In this document: piece by piece, positions 45,710 to 58,500 of the stretch
Layout of the letters: every line of letters begins with the position of its first letter
Numbering within the stretch: the stretch's first letter is position 1
NCBI GenBank assembly: GCA_020055645.1
Contig: CM034547.1
Location: 66,560,884-66,624,883, forward strand
Source of the DNA: Tomocerus qinae
Lineage: Eukaryota; Arthropoda; Collembola; Entomobryomorpha; Tomoceridae
Direction: 5' to 3'
DNA length: 64,000 nt
Translations under genes and position numbers: made by a program
The notes under the pieces: model-generated
Databases searched by the model: none
Told to the model about the DNA's origin: nothing
The model's input: only the letters and a program-made list of their open reading frames with translations

Positions 45710-46919
45710 TTCCCCAACTAAATTGAAGTTTGTATATTGAAATGAAGAAATCTGGGGTAGAGGAAGAAATTTCTTGCCAGTTTCTTAACAGTTACTTTGA
45801 ATGAAAATCGTAGATGTTAAATACTCGGCGAATAGGGAAAATATATTCAAACCCTTGAAAGGATTCGTTTTAAATACCTACGGGAACCAGAGGACTGGAA
45901 TCAGAATTAGGTTAAAAGGACAAAGGGAGTTGTTTTTCCTTCTCAGAATTTCTATTGGGTTAGGTTATGTATGAATCATCACAGAATGAAAACATTTAGG
46001 AGATAAGTTGTTGCATCTGCAATGATACAGAACATAAGATAAGCTTATTCGGTTAACACCAATTCATAAGAATATTCTATATAGAGGTATATTTAAAATT
46101 CATAAATAATATTTAGTGAATAAATATTCGCATCTATTTATGTAGGCAGAAGTGTCTTCCGATTCCATTGTCATAATATTTAATTTAAATGTACAGTACT
46201 ACTATAAGTTGCTATATTTATTATTATTCCAGCTTTTCGATAGGCCATGTCTGATAACTGTTTAAATACTTTGCCCTGTTTTAAAGTTAAAGTAAGCATT
46301 GTTAGTCGAGTCATTTAAAGAAATTTCCGATAAATGAAGACCTTAAAATGTACGTTGAAATAGGACATCATAATGTCATGTCCATATCATCTTACCTTTA
46401 CCTTATTCAACTAATGACACTTTTAGAGGGTATACACATCGTATCTATTTTTGTGATAATGGCGTAGTATGTAGTATATTTCTCACTAAGAGATAGTTAT
46501 AAATAAACTTCCCATTTCTCTAGTTTCATTCCCATTAGCCATCTTAATACGGCTCAAATTCAAATAAATGTAGGGCTCCACTCCTATTGTAAAGAATACT
46601 AAAGTATGAAAAAAACGAGAGCATTTTGTTTTCTAGGAAGTAAACCAAAATATGTAATAAGTGTATGTAAAAATGTGTACGTGTAAGAAAACATGCATGT
46701 CCAAGTTTAATATTTATAAGTAAAAATAGAACTTGCAAGCACGAAAATTCATAATATAGTCTCATACCTACGCGTAGCTACGTACAGACTGCTATTTAAA
46801 TAAAGCATGTATATGATTAATTAAATTAGGGTAGTACTCAAAAATAACTGTACAATTTCTCCACGTTTAAAATAGTTTTTTCTAAATTAATTATACTGTC
46901 TCTAGCTCAATGACGCATT
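45710..46919. other. intergenic sequence
   Basis: AT-rich upstream region of the thioredoxin-like gene. Nothing recognised. Confidence 0.45.
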
Positions 46920-47125
46920 GAAAGGGAGGCTTTACGCCTGAACCCCCTCCCCCGAAATCCATGAAAAAAAAACTTTTTCTTATAGCAAAAATTTTCGCGC
47001 TTCAGGCGATTATTTGCCATTTTAGGCCATTTTGGACTCATTTTCGTCAAAAAATGCCAAAAATTTATTTGTAAAATTTTATGTAGTGAAATGGGTATAT
47101 GAAATTTTAGCCGCCCTGGAAAATG
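46920..47125 (-). repeat. dispersed repeat fragment, copy 2
   Basis: Reverse-orientation relative of the block at 8940-9165, sharing TTTTTGGCATTTTTTGA, AAATGGCAAATAATCGC, GGATTTCGGGGG and the end phrase GTAAAGCC. Diverged copy, no coding part seen. Confidence 0.6.
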
Positions 47126-48566
47126 CTGTCGCTTTTAGTTGATGTTAAAGTATTTTTGACATTTTAGAGGCAAAGACGACAGCAGATGACATTATTACGG
47201 TTATATTACATGTACCTGTAGAATTCTTTTTAGTACTGCTTTAATTAATTGTAGTAAGTTTAATGCTCTCTAGGAATCACCATCTGTTCGCCCTAACCTA
47301 AAGACTTGCATAACTGTATGCTGAAAAGATAACACTAATAAATATGTGTACTTAACTATTAACGGTTTTCCCTATTAAGTATAGTCTATATATCTGTGGG
47401 TTTTACTTTGTCAAAATAGTCTCTACTTACACATTCAGAGGGGTTTATTATTGTTTTCCATCTTTTGTGATCACAAACTAATACCTCCCTAATGAATGCT
47501 TGTTGAAATTCAATCTCTAAACCTGCGTTATATATTAATATTGGTTTTGGTTTTAGAGACGTACAACGTACAAGTGCCACATAACAGGAGCTGCTGTTTC
47601 AATCATGAAAAAAAGTGATTAAATTACGTATGAATTATGTCTGTATATGTAATAACTTATCAGAGGCAATTGGATCTACTTCTAAGGGATAAATAAACAA
47701 ATTCAATTTGTAGGATGTATATACACTTTAGTTCGTCATTGCCATTCATCTGCTAAACACACTCGATATGGTCTTGTGACTTGTAAAGATAAACATTTTT
47801 AAATCCAAAGATTTCCTCCAAAACATTGGTACACACTACACACATGATGCATGTAATGGTATAGCACACAAGATAAATGAAACAGCAAACTTGACAAAAC
47901 AACGCTTGAGATGATTTAGACAATGATCATATTATAATGATGACAATGAAATGGAAGTCAGCAGTGTATAGGTGTTAACATGTGTTAACAATAACATCCG
48001 CATCACTTGCTAACTCTCAAGTTCAACATACTCAATTAATGTGTATCTAGCTACAATTACATTTGGAGGATGTGTTCTTTTATTATATAGTAGTTAGCAG
48101 CATTTCGGTCATGTACTATGCAAAAGGTATTCATTCTTTTAATGTGTACACAAATAGTCACGTACATAACTTTAAAACTGTAACAATTCTTGCTCTATCC
48201 CCAATGATTTGCTGAATCTTCTAAAGAATTGAAAAAGTAGTTACATGAGTTTGGTTAATTATACAAACCAGGATTCTTTTACCTACCTGAAACTTGAAGC
48301 CCCTACCAGGTATGTAAGTTCCTATGATTTCCTTATATTAGGAACGATTACTGCCATCACTTATTGTGAGTGTCAACTTACACATATGCAATTTCCATAA
48401 ATGCATAGGAAATAAACTAAAAGAATATCATTTAGTACTGCAACGCTGAATGCTATTCTTGAGGTGTATGTATGCATTTTAGTTAGTCATTGCCATTTAT
48501 CTGTTGAACACACTTGTCTTGTAATCCGCAGAGATATTTAAAATCCAAAGATTTTCTTTGGTGAAG
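47126..48566. other. intergenic sequence upstream of gene C
   Basis: No gene recognised. Two related phrases ending in CATTTATCTG / CATTCATCTGCTAAACACAC (near 47740 and 48490) suggest a short local duplication. Confidence 0.4.
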
Positions 48567-50123
48567 ATGTTGGCCAAATTGAAAATTAAGGATTTTTATT
48601 TAATCTCAATAACCATTTCTTTAAAACTGCTTCACGTGCTTGCTCAACACCAAAAGGAAGCCGAAGAGATAATTTTCAAAAATTCTACATTAGGAAACGC
48701 ACATAAAATTCCAGGTGTTGAAATAAATACTCCGTCAGTTCAACCGATATTAATGAGAAGACGCAGAGAAAATTACAAAAGTTATGGAAACTTTAAATCG
48801 GGTAAGGGGCTAAAATCTTTTGCGTAGTTATGCATAAATTCTTTTAAATCGAATTTATATGGAGTCCAAAAAATTACCAGCCATCATGCAGATTATTTGA
48901 AATAATGAAAAGCAGTAACCATTTGGCGAAATATTTTAGGAAAACCAAAAGGATGGAGTGAAAGAGAATTGAACGTTGATAACCACCAAAATTCAGCTTC
49001 TTCCACTGACTATGTCTATTCCGTTACCGGTTAGAGTCATTTATTCTACTACACCATCACCTTCAGTATAGTATACATAGTATAGTATAGTATGTGATAT
49101 ATATAATTTGAATATGCATTACTTAAGATTTGGACGAATATGGAAGCTACGCTGCGGAAACGGGCTACGGTCACGGTGGTGGACACGGAGGAGGAGGAGG
49201 CTACGGTCACGGGGGAGGAGGACACGGTGGCGGCTACGGGTAAGATGATAAAAAATATTTTTTAGATATAAAAAGTTCAGTATTGAATTTTGAGTGTCGT
49301 TATCTCCATTAAGGAAAGGGGACTGTAACTCTGCCCTTGGACTTCTTGGCGTCATTGGCCTCGCCTCTTATCTACAGGTCTCTTACACATTAAATATTTA
49401 CAGCTATAAGAAACAAGGTATAACAGTTTAGTTTCTGCCAGCAGAATGTGCTAAGACAGATGACGACAACAATGGCACCTGCAATGCCACCCGGAAGGAA
49501 AAGGAGGGCAGTGTCCGATGTTAACATGTCCTTCACCAATGAAGATATGAAGCAACCGTCTGTGGAACCCGATATGGACAGATTGATGAAACTTTTATTG
49601 CCTTTCATGGTACGATCTCGATCGATTAACTTCAGAATGCATAAATGCTGGCCAATTAAATATTAACACTAAAATTATTCCGAAACTTACTTCTACTTAG
49701 TCATGTGTAATGATAATAATTTAATTTTTATTTACGTTTATTAGACTGCAGTGGCTCATGCTCGAGATCGGTTAATTCCATTGAGCTGTACTCATAGGCA
49801 CATTTGTCTTGCAAATGCTCTCCTTGTTAAAGAACTTGGAGAATACGGCCGATTTGTAGCAACTCTTTTAAGGTTCTTTTAAATCCTAACATATAATTAA
49901 ACCTTGGAGTACAGAAAAAATAATTTGTTCTTATTTCCTTTATGTTAGTGCCAAAGTTGGAACTATGCTGACGAAAGTTGACAAACTTGGGTCTATTGTG
50001 AAAGTGGTAGATAAGATAGCCAAGGCTGGACGAAGTGGCACTAACTGTGCTAAAGCATACAAATACTGTCCAGTTCTCTCTCAGCTTCCTTCATATTCTA
50101 TTCCAGCTGGGTTTATTCTGTAA
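48567..50123 (+). CDS. secreted tandem-family protein C (type-b cassette)
   Basis: Third paralogue of the unrecognised family. Seven exons, in frame: 48567-48801, 48940-49029, 49128-49239, 49314-49377, 49445-49609, 49745-49872, 49949-50123 (322 aa). The first ATG in frame is 48567; codons just before it are TTG GTG AAG. Signal peptide, then a processing-type run MRRRRE, then a Gly/His region (GYGHGGGHGGGGGYGHGGGG). The type-b cassette follows (CNSALGLLGVIGLASYLQ, 64-nt exon like 4b of gene A), then NVLRQMTTTMAP and the furin-like GRKRRA. The C-terminus is HARDRLIPL, CTHRHICLAN, AGRSGTNC, YKYCP and PSYSIPAGF. The exon of 235 nt at the start matches gene B; the last two exons match both paralogues in length. 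Function unknown. Confidence 0.82.
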
Positions 50124-50727
50124 AAAATCCAGAATTTTAGTAACCTATTTTGCCTTATTGTTATTATTAAAAATGTGATCACATGTTTCACTCATAGAAA
50201 TATTATATATTATAGCAATATAATAAAAAATAAATATAATATTTATGTATATTATAATATGATTCACTTAATAATTAAATTGTTGGTTATGGTTGTGGTG
50301 TGAATATTTTGATTTACAGATATTTTGATTTTCATGTTAAGAATTCTCGGAAAGTAAATACAGATAGAAACTGAAATTCTATCTCTGAGACATAAAAATG
50401 CATGAATAGTTTAATTGAATAGGTTCATTTAGCTAATAAGTATTGACTAATAAGACTACTAAACTGACTAAAACATGAGCTGCATATTGCCATTCCAGTT
50501 TCATAAACATTATTTATTCATTTAATTTTTTTAGCAATTTATTATTGAATTGAAAAAACGAAATGAACAATGATAATAATATGACTTTGGACTTTGATTC
50601 ATGATATCATGATATTTTATTATTATGTAAAGTGAAGGAACAAAGTGGGGCCAATAGTAAGCTATTCGTCGCGTCGGTAGTAATCCATCGCTCGCGGGAT
50701 TCAAATCGTGTCACCGCTCTTTCCAAA
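50124..50727. other. gap between gene C and Listerin
   Basis: Contains an AATAAA near 50222, about 100 bp past the gene C stop, and the presumed Listerin promoter and 5' leader. No other feature. Confidence 0.5.
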
Positions 50728-53700
50728 ATGGGTAAGGATCATAAAGGTCAGAGGACGAAGGGCTCTGCTAAAGTAAGTATTTTTAATATTCAAATTAAAG
50801 TCATTTTGTATTTTAATTGCACTGATTTAATACTATATTTACCATATTTTATAGCCTTCCAGCAGCAGCCGAATTGCAACTCTATTGACAGATGAAGCAA
50901 AGAATTTATCAACATCCGGTGGAAATGCGTTTCTACAGGCTCAAGCACAATTCAACGAAGATTATGAGATGGATCCTGAAACCAGGTTGACTTTGAAAAA
51001 GTTGGGCAAAAAAGACGCTGTAACAAAAATTAAGGTGATCTAAAAATGAAAAATTGTTGTATTCCTTCTTATTGCCCAGCCCATCTTTAATTTAACCAAT
51101 GTAGCGAAAATATGCGACTGGGCACAAAAAGATGATGTAATCTTTATGTAAATTAATTAAAGTATATACTAAATATTTCCATCGACATTTATTTTCCAGG
51201 CACTGGAGCAATTAATTGAAACAGCCAAACAAGATGAAACACTCCCTGGGACACTTTTGAGTTACTACGTAAAAATATATCCTAAATTATCTCAAGATGA
51301 AAACCGAAAAGTCAGGGAATTGGGGAATGTTCTTCTTGGAGTGATAGGAATAGCAGTTGGCCGTGAACTAGCTCCATATCTCAAGAGTCTTATGCCTTTT
51401 TTAGTATTCTCTATTTGTGATTGCTATGCTACTGTGTCTTCTACGGCCACAACTGCCTTCCAGGTCCTAAAAAGATTTTTCTGCTATATTAAGTCGTAAA
51501 TATATTTATAATTTGTAACTCTCCTGTTGTCAATTATAGGCTATTTTCCCTGAAGACAAGAAACAAAAGAGTCTGAAATTTGCACAAGAAGAAATAGTTT
51601 CTACCATAAAAACAAACATTCAACAAGTCGATATAAGTAAAATCGACGAAGAAAATGCAGATTTTAGAATAATTTACTCGAATTTGAAAGCTGTACTGTA
51701 CCTGAGTGACAACGACGTCATGGATAAAGATGCGATTGGTGATTTAATGAAAACTCCTAAATTTCTTGACATCATAAAGGATTTCCGGACTGGGGCAATT
51801 TGTCAGGTAAAATAAGTTCCCACATTTTCCCTCAATGTCATCTATTCTCATTCAACTATTCATGGTGTACAATTTCTCCAATATAGCTACGTCGTTTAGT
51901 ATACGATATACTGTCAAGAACAACTCCCCCAAAGAAGATAATTGACGAGTGTCTTAAGAAAGAAACATCTATAGAAGCGATTCCTAATCTATGGAATTGT
52001 TTTCTGGCTCTTTCCGTGAGTGGGTCTTTCGACCCTGAGTTTATTAAAGACCATCTAATTGACTGCTGTGAAAATGGACTGCATGGGAGTGACAGCTTAG
52101 GACTGGGTGTACTTCCTGTCGTAGCTTATGTACAACAGGACCCATTTTCTGTCAGTGTTATTGAAGCTCTAATTTCGGGGTAACTCTCCTGATTTATTTA
52201 GTTTTGGTTCTGTACATCTTAACTTATCTATTTCATCCTTAGATCGTTTTCTTACTGACCCCGCCGTATTTACTTTTTAGGTACAACAAAACAAAAAATC
52301 GCAAAATATTAAGAATCGTAATAGAGATTTTTAGCTATCTCACCAAATCTTCTCAACAAGATCGCCTACACGAAGACTTAATATTCCCTTTTATTGTGGC
52401 TTCAAATTTCTCTCAAGAACTGGCTACTTCAATCAGTCAACTGATAAAGTCGGAATATTTCTACAACAATTTCCCGATTTTTCTGTCGAAGGATATGAAA
52501 TCATTCAACACAGTAGCGTTTGCCCAATTTGTGAGTGGAATTTTGAAACCGAAAAAATCAGTATCATTCTCCAGTGAAAAAAGCAAGGACGCAGAATTGT
52601 ACAAAAAGAAATTTTTAATAGACACCTGTAGAATAGCAATTGAAAGCAAGTCATACGAATTCCTGAAAGTTATTACCCGAAAATTTTGTACGAATGAATT
52701 TTGGACGGACATAGGAACATTTGATTGCAATATCCTGTCAATCAATTTAGATATGCTCAAATTCTATCCGGAAAAAATTGAAAAAGTCAAAAAAGAGCTG
52801 ACGAAATCAGAATTTTCAGTTTTCATTACGGAAATAGTTAAATTCGAACAATTACCCGTTGTTGTTGATTTCTACCATTCGACTGATTTTGTTGACCGAC
52901 TGTTGCTTCATTGTCGTAAAGAAACTGTAGAGTTAAAGTTTGTATTGCGTCCTATATTTCAATTCGTTATGGATAAGATATTAGCTGAATTATTGGAAAG
53001 GGATGATGTCTTTTACGGCGAGATTTCGTCTTACAATATTGATACGACTAAGATTCGTGCCAAGTTAACTCGTCAGTATATTCAAAACCGAATAAAAGGA
53101 GAAGATGTCGAATTTGAGAGTTTAATGTCGCCGGAGCAGAATTACGAAATATTGTCCGAATACATTCTCCAGGATAGTGACATGATTTTCAAAATAGCAA
53201 CCTTTATTGACATCAAGCCCCAAGATATTCAAATTTACCACATTAGCGAATCTTTGTACGGCAGCTACGGTCTTTCCCCTCAGCTGACAGCTGGAGGCAC
53301 GCTACTAAATCCTGAAGTAAGCGAAGATAAACTAATTAAAAGCGTCAAACATACTATACTCTACTGCAAATGGAATTTGCATGTAAATGAGAATTTGGAC
53401 AAATGTCTCAAGTACCTGATGGAAGCGATGGCCTTAGTTAAGCTGGGATCAAAATTAAACTATGACTTGGAAATTTGTTCAGACGAACTGGACAAAATTT
53501 GGGAGAAGATCAAGGACATTAATATAATGGATATTTTGGACATGGAAAAATTACCAACCAGAATTTTGAGAAATAAACTGAAAGTGGGATCTCCTTTAAC
53601 AGTAGACTTCTCTGTCGATGACCCAGATTTTGTTAATAAAGCCCAAAAGCTTTTAGATAAAATCTTTATGAATTATGGGGACTATTCGAAAATAACTAGT

Positions 53701-55492
53701 TGGCTAATGACTGAACGAAAAATCCATGCTGACGAATTTCAATTCGACTTGCTGTATAGAGATGTTAAGGATAAAAACAAGCTCATAGCTATCGTCAGAT
53801 TAGTTGAATTTCTTGTGGACAAATGTGACGAGGAATTCATCTCAACTTCAGCTTGCTGGATTTCATCGTACCTTAAGAATTGCAAAACTGTTACTACATC
53901 AAGTCTAAGTGTGACAACATTTCTCGCCAGAGTCGTGACTAAGTACGAAATACTGTCGAAGTTGAATAACTGGAAAGAGTTTGAAGAATTCTTCGCTGCA
54001 AATTTCTACCCTGTTATATACTCACAATTTTTTCAGTTGTTGGAGATGCCAAAAGATTTCAATGTTCGGGCTACCTTATATTGCGTAGCTGAATGCCTTT
54101 CAGGAATCCCTGTCCACACATTAGCATTCATTCAACCCGATGCAAGAGTTCTGGTTGACGACTTTGGACGTTTGCTCGAAGACGAGGAAGTTTTCATAAA
54201 GGTAGGCTAATCCCATAAGAGTTATATTAAAATAATAAAAAATTATTAATAAAATTAAATAGATAAATATAAATAGACTATCTATTTAAAAGGTGAAAGT
54301 TTAAATCAGCCATTTAAAAATTTGTAATTTAAACCAGGCATGCAGTTACCAAGTCCTGAAAAAGGTAAAAAATACTTCTGATGACCTACCGATTGTTCCA
54401 GGACCATTTACTACGTTGTTCAGCAAAAAAAATGACAAAGACCTGCTAAGTTACTATTTGGGTTGGGATGCTCTTCTAACAATTCAATGCTCGTCCATTG
54501 AATTTGCGAACTATGTCAAGTAAGTAATTTGCATGAGAAAACGTCATTGTTTCAGTAATTTCCAAACAAAAATAATAGAGAATCATGTAAACTGTTTTTA
54601 GGCAGCCGAATTTGCTTCCGAAGTTGCTGAGCAGTCTTTTCTTCACTACACTGACAATGACAAATGACTACTTGAAACAATACTTTGAAACAGAAGTCAA
54701 CTTAAAGTCTGTCAATTTGGTGCATTTAGCATGCCAGCTACTGCAGAAAACAATGAGAACGTTGCCCTATACTGTCAGGTGGTGGTGGAATTCAGAATTG
54801 ACGAAACAGAGGGACAAAGTTCATGTTGACAAATTTGTTAAGACTTTCCTTAGTGCTAAATTAGCAGCGGAGGAATTGGGACGCGTTCAGTGGCAGAAAG
54901 AACTGGACAATGTTGAGGTATTTAGATTTTCTAAAATTTATAGAAGGAAGTTTATAAATCAATTGATTCTAAATAATAGCCTGTATAAATCATAATTTTT
55001 ATTAGATAAATTGTCATCCTGGATGCAATGAGTTAATTGCCCGGTATAAAATAGAAGAAACTTCAGTATCCCTGACTATAACTTTGCCGTTAAACCATCC
55101 TTTGGGACCCGTTCTTGTAAAAATATCAGATAAGAACCTTCACGCAAGAATTTCGCATCTGTTGAATTCCCGCTCACATTCCTTAGCAGCCGGATTAAAA
55201 CTCTGGAAAGAGAATCTGGACGGAGTTTACAAAGATGTGGACGAGTGTGCAATTTGTTTTTTTATTCTTCACCATGTAACCAAAAATGTACCTAAACTGG
55301 CCTGTAGAACTTGCAAAAAGAAGTTCCATGCCGCATGCCTGGTAAACATTCTATTATAACTTAATTAACTTCCTTTTACCCATGAATATATTATACCTTT
55401 CATTTAAACTAATTAACTTTATTTTTTTCTAGTACAAATGGTTCAATACAAGCAACAAATCCGAATGCCCACTCTGTCGTAATTTATTTTAA
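50728..55492 (+). CDS. Ltn1: E3 ubiquitin-protein ligase Listerin
   Basis: Ribosome-associated quality-control ligase that ubiquitinates nascent chains on stalled 60S subunits. Ten exons, in frame: 50728-50772, 50855-51034, 51200-51463, 51540-51806, 51887-52179, 52281-54201, 54338-54519, 54602-54917, 55006-55341, 55433-55492 (1287 aa). The N-terminus (MGKDHKGQRTKGSAKPSSSS) has the conserved Listerin start, followed by FLQAQAQF and the HEAT-repeat-like solenoid (TRLTLKKLGKKDAVTKIKAL). The C-terminus has the RWD-like segment (LNHPLGPV) and a variant RING: Cys1237, Cys1240, Cys1256, Cys1259, His1264, Cys1267, Trp1271, Cys1280, Cys1283. The length is several hundred residues below the usual 1,550-1,770, the loss lying in the solenoid. 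AATAAA lies at 55528. Confidence 0.93.
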
Positions 55493-55527
55493 ATTGTGAT
55501 GACCTATAATGCGCAAGTAAACATTCT

Positions 55528-55533
55528 AATAAA
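55528..55533 (+). terminator. Listerin polyadenylation signal
   Basis: AATAAA 36 bp past the stop codon. Confidence 0.6.
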
Positions 55534-58500
55534 TTATGTCTTATAAACAATTATGTAAACGTTTACATTTCTGCTGCAAACTGCGGGTTACTTTTGTGTA
55601 TCTCTTTGTTCCTTAACCACAATGCAATTATCAAGAAATTTGTTGGAACTTCATAAAATCATTTAAATAATTTTAGACTTTTTGCAATTTAAAAGTAATA
55701 GGGTTCTCTAGGTCTTTGTTGTGACCAATCTGATTGCATTTCAATTTATATTCGTTTTATTCAGTGAGTGCTGTGAAACTTTCAGGAAACATTTAATACA
55801 CTTTAATATAAACTTAATGTAGGTTCCCAGAAGCAACTTAATTCATAGTAAAGACTGCATTAACTTAAACGTCCTTTTTTGGTTTGTATTTATTACCTAC
55901 CAATAAGTATCCTCATTATTCCATCCTTTCAGATTGCTTTCAAGCTGGATTAATTTACCCATATGATTGCTGTATAATCTGCGGCTACGTGTCCATATGA
56001 AGAAATAATGTTGAGTAAAAGAGTTTTATTTTTCATCATTTAGTATTTGTAGTTATTTTAAATAGCTACAGTACAGTAGTAAAGTAGTCTGCTGTTGGTA
56101 AAGGTAAGCTTTTATTGCGGCACTGCAACCAACAGAGGTATGAAACTGCATGGCTACTCGTAAGGAATCATTAAACTTCATAACATATATTATACTGTCG
56201 GCTGTTGGTCATTCATATCTCTGTGCTCATCTTTACGCTTTTCGTTTTTGCCTTCTGTTGTTTGGAGTTGTATGAAAGAAGAGTAAATGTATGTAATGAC
56301 TAGCAAATGACCTTGCTTTATTTACCGCTAAGCATCGGTATTATACTTACGTATTTTGCTTATCTTCTAGGAATAATTATTTTAAACAGGAATTCAATCG
56401 TTTCACGTTGCACGTTTTACTGAGATAGCAGCAATGATAACAGTGGCTACTTTACATAAGTTACATCAGGGCTTGTGGTAATACGCATCGTAGTATAGTT
56501 CAAGCAAACGGCACAAGAAAAACAATTCTATTTATACTATTCCATGTATACAATCAGAAATGTGTGCTATTGTATGCGCGTAATGTTATTAAGCCTTCTG
56601 GGGTAGTGGTAAATAAATAAACTCGTATACAATGGACTATACAATATAAACTAGCAATATAAACACAAAAGTAAATGCGAACAATTACAATTCATGAATA
56701 TAATTTGAAATTCCCCTAAAGTAATTTGTAATTGTGTACTTACATTGTTACATTACATTTGCTTAAAAATGAAAATGGTAATTCTCGGTTTAAGTAAATA
56801 ATATTATTATAACTATGTTCAATCATCAATAATGTGATAGTATAGCCTTTTTAAGCCAACAGCACAATTTCCATAGGTGTACTTTTTTAAGGTGTGTGTT
56901 CATGTATTATAAGTAGAATACGTGCTTGGGAAATGTGTATTTCTAACTAGAGATTTAATATACCAAATCCAAACCAAACTCCAATCGACAACTTTTTATT
57001 CTTGGAATTTTATAATCGTGTATAATATGACCATATATGACTAATATTTACAAGATCAAGTGTGATTACGATTAGGTACTTGATACTCGCAGAATTAAAA
57101 AGAAAACACAACAGTAGTACATTATACGAGCATTTTTAGTACCTTAGAGATATGCGTCATGCTAATATAGTATTATGTACGATAAATATTAACTGTATAC
57201 CTGAATTTTATTTTCTATCCATGCAACAATCTATGAATTACGTTACAGCAGTAGTCCTCATTACATCTCTGTTCCAAAAGACAACGCCCTTTTAACTACA
57301 AATACGCTTATTACTACTTAAATGGTTAAAAATACGTAATTTTATTATAAAAAAATTACAAATGTGGACTATGTACGTTACATGCATTAGAAAAGAGTGA
57401 AATATCTATACAAATTATCTACCATGCTTTGAACCAGAAACAGTAGTATTAACTAAGCAGTTCGAGTTAATTCGCACCAAAAAGCGTTTGTAGATTTTAT
57501 AACTTATTACTCGCTCTTCAGAAAAAGGATTACGTCATCCCATGGAGTAAATTCCCAGCGAAACGCAAATCTTGGTTGACACAGTTTTTAATGTAAGATG
57601 CAATGGTCATGGTCACAGATAAGATTACTCATTATGACTCTACAAATACGTTCTAATTACTATTACGTGAGTGATGACTGCTATGATCATCGCCTCTAAA
57701 ACTGGAAACATTTCTTCTTGCTCCATTTGTAGCATTATATGCATATTGCACAGGTCTACCTGATAGCCTACTTTCGAGAACAATGGATTATGTATGTAAA
57801 TAATAATTAAGTGCATAGCTCATCTGGATCTGGTTTTCTATACTTGTTATGAATGTTGGCTTTTAGAAAAACAGTGAGAGTTTGATTACTCTGATTCACT
57901 ATTTATTTTCCCACGTCCTTGCCCTTCATTTCCTTGTTCAATGTTCACTTCAGTGAAGTTCAAGCTCAAGTCTGTGTTTATTTTCTTGCTCCTCATTTCC
58001 ATTCCCGTTTCATGCCATGTCATCACTATATTCACAGTCATCATACCTTATCCTCCCTAGTTTAGCTATAACCTAATAAATACTACAATTTATTTATAGT
58101 TTTTATGCCAACTTCTACTTACTTATGTTTTAATTCTCATCCTAAACTTCAAAACATTCTTCAAAAAAACTAATGAAGGTATGGAATAGTTTCTACCTCC
58201 ATGAAAATACTACACAAATAAGTTTTGTTATAGAGTGGTAGTCTTTCAAAGTGCCAATCAGTTGGTAAGAGCATAATAAAAAGGACAAACTTAGTCCTTC
58301 CATTAACATCATACAAAATACAGAAAATTAAATGACCATAATAGTACTGATTGATATCGCTATTAACTTGGGTACTATAATATTACTAAGTAAGGTTAGC
58401 TTTTTTTGAAAAGAGTAGTTTTAGCATTCTGAAATTTTTAAAAGTCTTCATTGAAACTACATATGAAATGTTCGCTTTTTTGGTTCATAACATTTCCAAT

